Source: Siphonodentalium dalli (lineage: Eukaryota > Mollusca > Scaphopoda > Gadilida > Siphonodentaliidae). From it: DNA of 64,000 nucleotides. Below are positions 57,547 through 64,000 of this stretch, in pieces. The first letter of the stretch is position 1. Every line of letters begins with the position of its first letter. Below the pieces are notes generated by a model, which did not search any database, had not been told where the DNA came from, and worked only from the letters and a program-made list of their open reading frames with translations. The stretch covers positions 60,162,025 through 60,226,024 of the forward strand of contig CP136068.1 of NCBI GenBank assembly GCA_032622095.1. Reading direction: 5' to 3'. Made by a program: the position numbers and the translations under genes.

Positions 57547-58071
57547 CTATGTCGAAAAAACGTAAATGTGATTCTCCAGAAACACCTAGGAAAATTTGTT
57601 TCGACCAAAGTTATAAATAAAGCTGACGACATAACAGTGGTTCCGTACGACATCAGGGAGAATCAATTAGCCAATGATATTATCGCGATCGGATTTGTGG
57701 CACGTGACTACATCGATGACAACGAAGAGTGCGATGGAGTTCTTTCCAAATTCTACCGAGATGTGCGGGCTTTCTACTCTGCGTTTGTCGGCAAACTGAT
57801 AAAGAAGTTCCCCTTTAGCGAGAAAGTGTTACCGGATCTCAAACTCATCAATCAGAAACGAGAATTACGCGAGGAGATCGACATTAAATCGGTTGTGCGC
57901 TTGGCGAAGCGGTTCAATTTAGATATAAACTTTGACGATCTGTGCGATGAATGGAACGATTATGTCACTGCAGTGAATCTTCCAAATCTGCTACAATGTC
58001 ATATAACAGGGAGCATACTTCCAAGAAGTAATTTGTTAATGATAATATTGTTGATAATTATGTTGGAATAA
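57547..58071 (+). pseudogene. Internally deleted hAT transposase
   Basis: A start MSKKRKCDSPETPRKICF at 57550-57603 ends at a stop at 57618. A second frame (57568-58071) then gives ITVVPYDIRENQLAND and, about 60 residues on, FYRDVRAFYSAFVGKLIKKFPF, KVLPDLKLINQ and VVRLAKRFNLD. The KKFPF...LPDL...VVRLAKRF pattern is what I remember from the C-terminal region of hAT transposases before the dimerisation helix. The zinc finger and the catalytic core are missing. Given the hAT ends around it, the identification is firm even though the sequence match is from memory. Confidence 0.75.
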
Positions 58072-58170
58072 AATTAATAAATTTAATGTCATATAACAGG
58101 GAGCATACTTCCAAGAAGTAATTTGTTAATATTGTTGATAATTATGTTGGAATAAAATTAATAAATTTAA
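58000..58170 (+). repeat. Tandem duplication inside the hAT 3' end
   Basis: ATGTCATATAACAGGGAGCATACTTCC through AATAAAATTAATAAATTTAA occurs twice (from 57996 and 58087), the second copy lacking about 10 bp. It duplicates the end of the transposase frame. Confidence 0.9.
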
Positions 58171-58721
58171 ATAAGTTTTATTTTCTTCATTTTCATGTTA
58201 TGATGGAGGGATAATGCGATGAAAACAATCTCCCCATTTCTCCCTAAATCTCCCTATATTGGAAGACTGATCTCACTATTTCATATAATACCAGGTTGAC
58301 ATGTCTGACCACATTGCTGCCACATTCTGGCAACTTTTGATGTTTGATACTTGATCCTCAATTGTTCTCCATTGACTAATTATCAGGGCATGTTTTTATT
58401 TTCAACAGAATACACCGGACTCTATACATTAAAATATATTAAAATGGTGCTGTTAATGAATAGAATTACCCCCTTCTCATAACGTGAAATGAACGAAAAT
58501 AGTAATTAGCGTTTTTGGTACCAGTTCTTGGTGGCTATTAACAGATAGTTGGTGGGTAGTTAATGTCTACAAGCTGATAGCATATACTTACTTACCACCG
58601 CTGAAATTGAAAAAAATTTGGGGTGGGCCTAAACTGGAATATACCCCTGTGCATGGAATTTGGCCAAAAGATATGGGTGGGCATAAACACGGGCAAGGGC
58701 CTTGAGCCGGGTCAGTCGGTA

Positions 58722-59071
58722 ACTCTGAATACTTCGTGACATTTATGAGGGATCTATAATACACACAGACGGAAGATTGGTGAGCAGAAATTTATAGCAC
58801 TGTTTGGAAGCCTGAGTGACGGATTGAATCGGGACAAGGGGTTCATGTCGTCGTGGATGTGAATTTGGCCCACCCTCTTGTTTACCAGCGCTATTACATC
58901 ACATCCTAAACGTGGGATGTCGTAACTGACTTTAACTTTAGTATTGTTCTATCTGCCGCACGAGGAAGGTGCAAACCAAAAGCTTGCGGTATTAAATATA
59001 CTCATAGGTCTATATGGTGTTACAGTTCCATTCATTATTTATATATATAGAAAAAGAATAAACTGATTTAC
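58722..59071. other. Intronic sequence right of the TA element, nothing recognised
   Basis: It continues the displaced half of the 260-bp duplication for about 40 bp, then unique sequence up to exon A. Confidence 0.5.
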
Positions 59072-59138
59072 CTCCTTCAGTAATTCTTCAAATTCAGCAG
59101 GCCACTCTTGCATTAGTGTTTCAATGTCAGGCATATTC
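59072..59138 (-). CDS. IFT46: IFT46 internal exon A (intraflagellar transport protein 46)
   Basis: This 67-bp exon is the most upstream part of the gene found in the window. On the minus strand it follows a strong polypyrimidine tract ending in ttttag and closes at GAG|gtaaat. One base finishes a split codon, then 22 codons read N-MPDIETLMQEW-PAEFEELLKE. From memory of the family, this matches the conserved MPDIDTLMQEW..EFEELL block in the C-terminal half of IFT46, an IFT-B core subunit needed for anterograde transport and ciliary assembly. The exon ends in phase 0 and joins in frame to exon B at 52112. It sits alone between AT-rich intronic sequences with no flanking ORF, and was recognised by motif and splice sites rather than length. 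Its 5' partner would have to end with two bases of a codon; I did not find it between 59139 and 64000. Confidence 0.9.
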
Positions 59139-60154
59139 CTAAAAAAAAAGGCAAAAAAGTGCATCTAGCTCTACAATTCTCTGCTGCCGAGATGTAGAAT
59201 CTTGTCAGACTGTTAAAATGAAACCTTAGTGATCAACTTGGATGGTTTTCCCTAAAATATCATTGGATTGTGAAATCATTCATATGATATATTTTAATGA
59301 AGGTATTTAACTTTTGTTTTAAATTTTCAAATAAAAACATTTTAATCAGATAAACTTTTGTGAAATACATCCACATGAGACCATTGCAGTCTACAGAGTG
59401 ATTCTTCTCTCTGGGGAGAGAAGCATTCAAATAAGTTGCAATAACAATATTTTACATCTTTTGTTTTGTATAATTTATTTGTTTTGATGTACATATGTGG
59501 GACAATAAAATATGTTCAAATCAAAGACACTTCTCCCTCAAACTAAATACTTAACTGGAACGAGAGGCCAATCACGATCGGCAGATGTTTAACCCATACC
59601 TTGGCGACAGCGATGAGCTATTTTCATAAATCCTTACACCATCCTTTTCATGAGTGCAAAACTTTCAACAATTCACACCTTACTATTAAGTTCACAAGTG
59701 GAATCACACTTATTGGGCACCTTGCTCACATTAACACAATGTTAACGCAGATGTGGCTTTGATTTCAACCTATTAGTGACTCCAACACAGATATGTCTTA
59801 TAGAGTGATAAAGCTAATTAAGCTCAATCCATAGTCGGAGAGAAGCACCATAGCTGTTAAATATGAAATAGTTAAGAAATTAAGTAGATAAACATCATAG
59901 CAACTCAATTTATCTGTTTATTACATTGGAACATGAGATATAACATATTGTGTTCTTTTTATTATCATTGCTATTTTTTTGTTTATTATGTTTTGTGTCA
60001 GCTGCATATTAAAATTCATAGCAACCTATTAATATTTCACCACTAAAAAAACTATCAATACCTGAACAACTATACAAGTGAGGGATGTATAGACCTGGAT
60101 ATAAAATACGATTGCTAACGATTGGATATAAAGATTTATTTTCTTCTAAGCTGA
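59139..60154. other. Sequence upstream of exon A, nothing recognised
   Basis: This should be IFT46 intron if the gene continues to the right. No exon ending in phase 2 with HY(S/T) codons was found. Confidence 0.45.
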
Positions 60155-62320
60155 TCATGGTTAATATTTTCAAAACCATTCGATCGATACCAAAATCTAT
60201 ACAGGTGAAGAATGTGTCATGATTATCACAGATGTGATTATTTACAGAGTGATCATGCGAAAAATATTTAGCTATCACATTGTGTCAACAGGATTGGTGA
60301 AGGATGTTAATATATTTAACTCTTTGATTGCCAGGGGCCGATATTATCGGCCCAAATTTCTCGTCCTTAAATTGCCAGGGCCGATATTATCGGCCATAAT
60401 TGTAACCGTAATTATATTGATCACAACTGTACAAAAGTAATAAAAAAGTTTTTCAAGTTTAATAAAAATATTTTTTTAATTGTTTCTAATTAAATTCTGC
60501 AGTATATATCTGAATTTTAATTCTTTTAAAGACTTTTGAATGTGAAAAGATTAAATAAGTTTGTGAAGATCCGCAGTGAATCCAAAATGGCCGACAATTT
60601 CAGAAAAATAATTTTAGACAATCATTTACATGACAAATTTGCGTTTTACCAATGCATTAACTAATTTAAACATGATAGTTTGACAACCTGATATTACAAT
60701 AAAGATGATGTGTACTTTAGATTGTTTTATAACAAATTTTAACAGTCAAAATTGCCGTTTTTTGCTGATTGAATCACATATTTTTCCCAAGGTAAAAACG
60801 TACAACCTAGTTACCAAAACAAACATCGTGATTATAAACACCCACAGGCCCCAGCATGCCCCAGTGACAGTTTAGACCACATGAATATGTGTCACTTGGT
60901 ATTTTATTTATAGCATAATGATGACAAGCTTGTAGTTTGAGATATAATTATATAACACAATAAAGATCAAGTGCACTTTAGATTTTTTTTCTGACACTAG
61001 TGACAGTCAAAATTGCCATTTTCCTCAATTCCACCAGCTTCTGCATTGTGTAGCTCCTCACACATGGTCCAGCTATACCAGAACTAAAGCCTAATTTGCT
61101 CTTACAAGTTTTTTAAATCAGGAGAAAGACAGCAGAAAGAATTAAATAATATCAGATCATCATGGGAATACATTGTCTCCGAACACAAATATTGAATATA
61201 CTAGTAGTAGTAGGTTGTGGGCCATTTTTCAATTGGATTGTTGCAAAATATTCATTATCTGGAGTTATTTCCCTTGGGTGACAAGGAGTTATGCCCCTTG
61301 ATTGTCGTGAATATTCTTCGGCAAAATGTTCACCCACAAGTCTTATGCTAATCACCTACATACATGTCCTTGATATTTGAAACATTATTTCATAAGAAGG
61401 AGACACTTATTGTATCATACTTTTCCACAATAAAATCAGTTTTCTCATAATTTCCACGGCAATTTAGGTGTAAAATTAGCTCGGCAACGAAAGAGTTAAG
61501 CAAATAAACCAAATGACCCTCACTATGCAGGTTAGGGGTGTGTTATCATAAACTGAGCCAGAACTATAAACATAATCAATGGAAATATTTAAGTTATCAA
61601 ATCGGATAGTAAGGGGTTAATCTTACCCAAACTAATGAACTGATAAACACAGAGTAGTCAACAAAAAGCATGTCATTGGATTTAGAAACCCATACAATAA
61701 GTCAGTCTCAAGAATCCCAGCACTGTTAATATTAACCTGCAGCCCAAATGCAATTGAGGGAATTTAAAAATAAAACATTTCCTCTAATGATGAATATTCA
61801 ATTGGTCATTTATTGAAACACTGACTGAACCTGGCTCAAAGTGAAAGTGATAATTTAATATATGTCTATCGGATAATATGTGTCTATCGAATGGGTTAAT
61901 TTTAATCCCAAATCCATGCAAGTGAAAAGTGGATCACCATCAACATGGACATAGAATAGGAGAATGATCATATTTTCAAAACCATTCGATCGATACCAAA
62001 ATCTATACAGGTGAAGAATGTGTCATGATTATCACAGATGTGATTATTTATAGAGTGATCATGCGAAAAATATTTAGCTATCACATTGTGTCAACAGGAT
62101 TGGTGAAGGATGTTAATATATTTAAGCAACTAAACCAAATGACCCTCACTATGCAGGTTAGGGGTGTGTTATCATAAACTGAGCCAGAACTGTAAACATA
62201 ATCAATGGAAATATTTGAGTTATCAAATCGGATAGTAAGGGGTTAATCTTACCCAAACTAATGAACTGATAAACACAGAGTAGTCAACAAAAAGCATGTC
62301 ATAGAATAGGAGAATGATCA
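60155..62320 (+). repeat. Near-identical ~340-bp duplication, one copy interrupted by a transposon
   Basis: 60165-60319 plus 61500-61668 form copy 1, and 61971-62301 is copy 2. Over the first 155 bp I see a single mismatch (TTACAGAG/TTATAGAG), and the second half differs at three or four places. AGAATAGGAGAATGATCA at 61953 recurs at 62305, marking the crossover. Confidence 0.9.
60320..61495. mobile_element. 1.18-kb piggyBac-like element with TTAA duplication
   Basis: TTAA at 60316-60319 and 61496-61499 flank ends CTCTTTGATTGCCAGGGGCC and, inward from the right, CTCTTTCGTTGCCGAGC. The paralogous copy at 62118-62130 is the empty site: ATATATTTAAGCAAC with one TTAA. The left end carries two hairpins GGGCCGATATTATCGGCC (60340s and 60380s). 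There is no transposase frame. Confidence 0.92.
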
Positions 62321-62639
62321 AATATAAAACATCAGAAGACTATATGATGTGTGTAGAGGATTAATCATTTTCAATGACATCATATGATGGAACTAAGGAA
62401 TGTGTGGATTATATTTTTTCTAATATATGACAACAGTGTCTCTGTAAACAACTAATGCCATGAACCAGTTTCAACACAGAAAACAGAACTGGAATAAGAG
62501 TCATCAATCACAGTTTGACAGATGATAAACAGGTCTGCAGCCACAAGTGGTTACCAAGAACTATCAGGTGTCCATAGCTATAAATTGTCTCATTCCAATA
62601 ACACAGACCTGTGTCGTGTCATGTTCTCTTTAAATTTCA

Positions 62640-63275
62640 CAGTGCATGGCAAACAGGTATGAATTATAAAGGGCCATAACTCTGTTAAAATATATCGGCT
62701 CAAACCCATATTCGAACTTGATCTGTATTTAGGGGTCAGAAATTCATATACCAAATTTGGTGTCTATAAGATGAAAAATGTTTGAGTCATCCTGGCTTGG
62801 ATGAATACTATTTAAAAACAAGAGTGGAAAGGGTTAACTAAACAATACCAAAATCCCATACAGATGAAGAACGTGCTAAGAAAGACCTACTAGGTAAGAA
62901 ATATGAGGCAGATCAGAAGAAAATTGTTTGACTTTGATGCATCAGATAGCATTTATGTGCAGGGTTAATTATTTTTCTAAACCGATCAACCAATCGATAC
63001 CAAAAACTATACAGGTGAACCATGTGTCATCATAAACCTACATATAAAATATGAACACAATGGGTCAAAAAATACATGAGTTATGGCATCGGATAGAACA
63101 TGACCAGGTATGGATGGAAAATGTTAATCATTTCTAACCGATCGATACCAAAAACTATACAGGTGAGGGTGTGTCATCATAAACATGCACATAAAATTTG
63201 AACACGATCCGATAAAAAATACTTGAGTAATCGAATCGGATAGCAAGTGTCTACGGACAGACGGACAGACAGATG
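62640..63275 (+). repeat. Tandem repeat ending in a GGACAGACAGATGG tail
   Basis: AGGGCCATAACTCTGTTAAAATA begins a zone of ~140-bp units with CGATACCAAAAxCTATACAGGTGA, TGTCATCATAAAC and ATCGGATAG (near 62868, 62995, 63145). The end ACGGACAGACGGACAGACAG is typical of repeats in mollusc genomes as I remember them. The duplication at 60165 and 61971 uses the same words, so it belongs to this family. Confidence 0.75.
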
Positions 63276-63530
63276 GTTGATCCGGACGTCGGCATTATGT
63301 GTACACATAACAAGACATGGGTACACATAACAAGACAGTCAAAGACTGTGGGGTCGCTCACCAGACTGCAAAGACTGATAAGACTGGGACTCTGGAGACC
63401 ACAACAGTCAGATATTTTCATAATCACTGTAAAAGAATTAGATCTAAACAGGATATGTGGCTAGAGAGGCTTCATGTATGTAGATCAGTGAATATCTACC
63501 TTTAAATTACCAACTGTACGCTACTGATCA
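63276..63530. other. Short ORF-bearing intergenic or intronic stretch
   Basis: The ORFs at 63273-63464 and 63317-63505 overlap in different frames and show no domain. ACATAACAAGACATGGGTAC is a 16-18-bp tandem duplication. Confidence 0.4.
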
Positions 63531-63557
63531 CCCCCCCCCCCCCCCCCCCCCCCCCCC
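63531..63557 (+). repeat. 27-base poly-C tract
   Basis: This is an uninterrupted run of C, the longest homopolymer in the window. Confidence 0.95.
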
Positions 63558-63559
63558 AG

Positions 63560-64000
63560 ACACCAAAGAACCCTTCATACTAAATATCAGTAAAATAAAC
63601 ATGATGGCCGTGTGAAGGAAGCATATTAAGAGGAAAACTGTCCTTTGCTTGGCCCCTATTTGACCAGGTGACCCCATTTGAACAAATCTGAACTACAGTC
63701 ACCAAAGGACCATTCATACCAAATATGAACCCATTCAACCTGATGGTACATGAGAAGTGGTTTTTAAGAATTACTATGGAGGGCAAGAGTTATGGCCCTG
63801 GCTTCACAACCATTTGACAGAGTGACCTCATTTGAACAAATCTGAATGTGAGTCACCTAGGGAACATCCACACAAAATATGAACCCATTCAGTCTTATGA
63901 TCTAGAGAAGATGTTCAAAGAATTGTTGACAGATGGATGGACGGACAGACAGATGAACAGGTAACAGATGAGAAGTGATGACTATAGCTTCGTCTCAGGC
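63560..64000 (+). repeat. Repeat with AAGAGTTATGGCCCTGGC-type units, continuing past the window
   Basis: ACCAAAGxACCxTTCATACCAAATATGAACCCATTCA occurs around 63562, 63700 and 63845 in ~140-bp steps, ending ACGGACAGACAGATGAACAG. Confidence 0.7.

Larger units (their letters stand above)
57104..58307 (+). mobile_element. Decayed hAT transposon nested in the TA element
   Basis: The terminal inverted repeats CAGACATGTCAACC / GGTTGACATGTCTG have the hAT style (CAG..TGTCAA). They are flanked by a perfect 8-bp duplication, ACCACATT, at 57096-57103 and 58308-58315, the hAT hallmark. Left subterminal repeats of CTCCCGAT occur at 57118-57200. The element keeps a piece of transposase (57547-58071). At 1204 bp it is an internally deleted, non-autonomous copy. 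Confidence 0.92.
56249..58719. mobile_element. TIR element with TA target site (copy 2), carrying a nested hAT
   Basis: CCGTACTGACCCGGGTTGAGG at the left is mirrored by TTGAGCCGGGTCAGTCGG at the right, with TA at 56247-56248 and 58720-58721. The neighbouring duplicate at 55950-55985 keeps the empty site AACTTAACTCTGAATA with a single TA, so the boundaries are secure. Excluding the nested 1.2-kb hAT, its length is about 1.26 kb, like the 46760-48060 copy. Confidence 0.88.
21306..59071 (-). other. Transposon-filled introns of IFT46
   Basis: The three introns between the four IFT46 exons are 31129-52051 (20.9 kb), 52113-59071 (7.0 kb) and 21306-31024 (9.7 kb). All begin with GT and end with AG on the minus strand. 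They hold at least three non-LTR retrotransposon remnants, several terminal-inverted-repeat elements, foldback repeats and minisatellites, listed separately. L1/Tx1-like, CR1-like and C-terminal retroelement pieces lie in the same orientation as the gene. No other host exon was recognised inside them. Confidence 0.75.

Noticed and set aside
57055-57565. Overlapping ORFs as a separate gene
   Set aside because: They lie in the 5' part of the hAT element, including its CTCCCGAT subterminal repeats, and lack motifs.
59592-59625. Possible upstream IFT46 mini-exon (donor-like GTATGG next to CTCATCGCTGTCGCCAAG)
   Set aside because: Its translation does not fit the sequence expected before MPDIETL and the phase is wrong.
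1-64000. tRNA and rRNA genes
   Set aside because: I saw no convincing T-arm GGTTCRA plus acceptor pairing; absence is by eye only and needs a covariance-model search.

Overview
This is a eukaryotic, AT-rich, repeat-saturated window from a metazoan genome. The repeats (hairpin-ended elements closing in CCATGGCAATAGCT, CAAGATGGCCGCC-rich repeats, GGACAGACAGATGG tails, CR1-like and L1/Tx1-like retrotransposons) suggest a marine invertebrate, most likely a mollusc. That assignment is inferred from repeat style only. No long intact host ORF is present, and nearly all the short ORFs are repeat-derived.

The one host gene I can support is on the minus strand. Four short exons, each with canonical AG/GT borders and matching splice phases, spell the C-terminal part of intraflagellar transport protein IFT46: 59072-59138, 52052-52112, 31025-31128 and the terminal coding exon 21198-21305. 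The introns are about 7.0, 20.9 and 9.9 kb, so everything from about 21.3 to 59 kb is intronic. Exons upstream of 59138 were not found and probably lie beyond the right edge.

Layout. 1-8000: old inverted and tandem repeats, a THAP-like zinc-finger fragment, a 166-bp TTAA-flanked hairpin MITE and Helitron-like hairpin ends. 8001-20025: a 12-kb giant palindromic element with ~1.2-kb terminal inverted repeats and a satellite core that switches strand at an 18-bp inverted repeat. Its left arm is split by a 7.2-kb TIR element, which itself contains a broken non-LTR retrotransposon and a 1.42-kb foldback element with a perfect 8-bp target duplication. 20070-20860: a degenerate tyrosine-recombinase fragment and a large hairpin downstream of IFT46. 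Intron after exon C (21.3-31 kb): foldback repeats, tandem arrays and a CR1-like element with an endonuclease and a broken 2A-like motif. Intron after exon B (31.1-52 kb): a palindromic 34-bp minisatellite, an L1/Tx1-like element, a 5.2-kb GC-rich TIR element and large duplications. Intron after exon A (52.1-59 kb): small MITEs and a decayed hAT transposon (8-bp target duplication) nested in a TA-flanked TIR element. 59.1-64 kb: a TTAA-flanked 1.18-kb element whose empty site survives in a nearby duplicate, then tandem repeats.

Most sequence is therefore transposon-derived. The chief biological interest is a conserved ciliary gene scattered across heavily invaded introns, and a set of transposons whose nesting order, target duplications and empty sites can be read directly.
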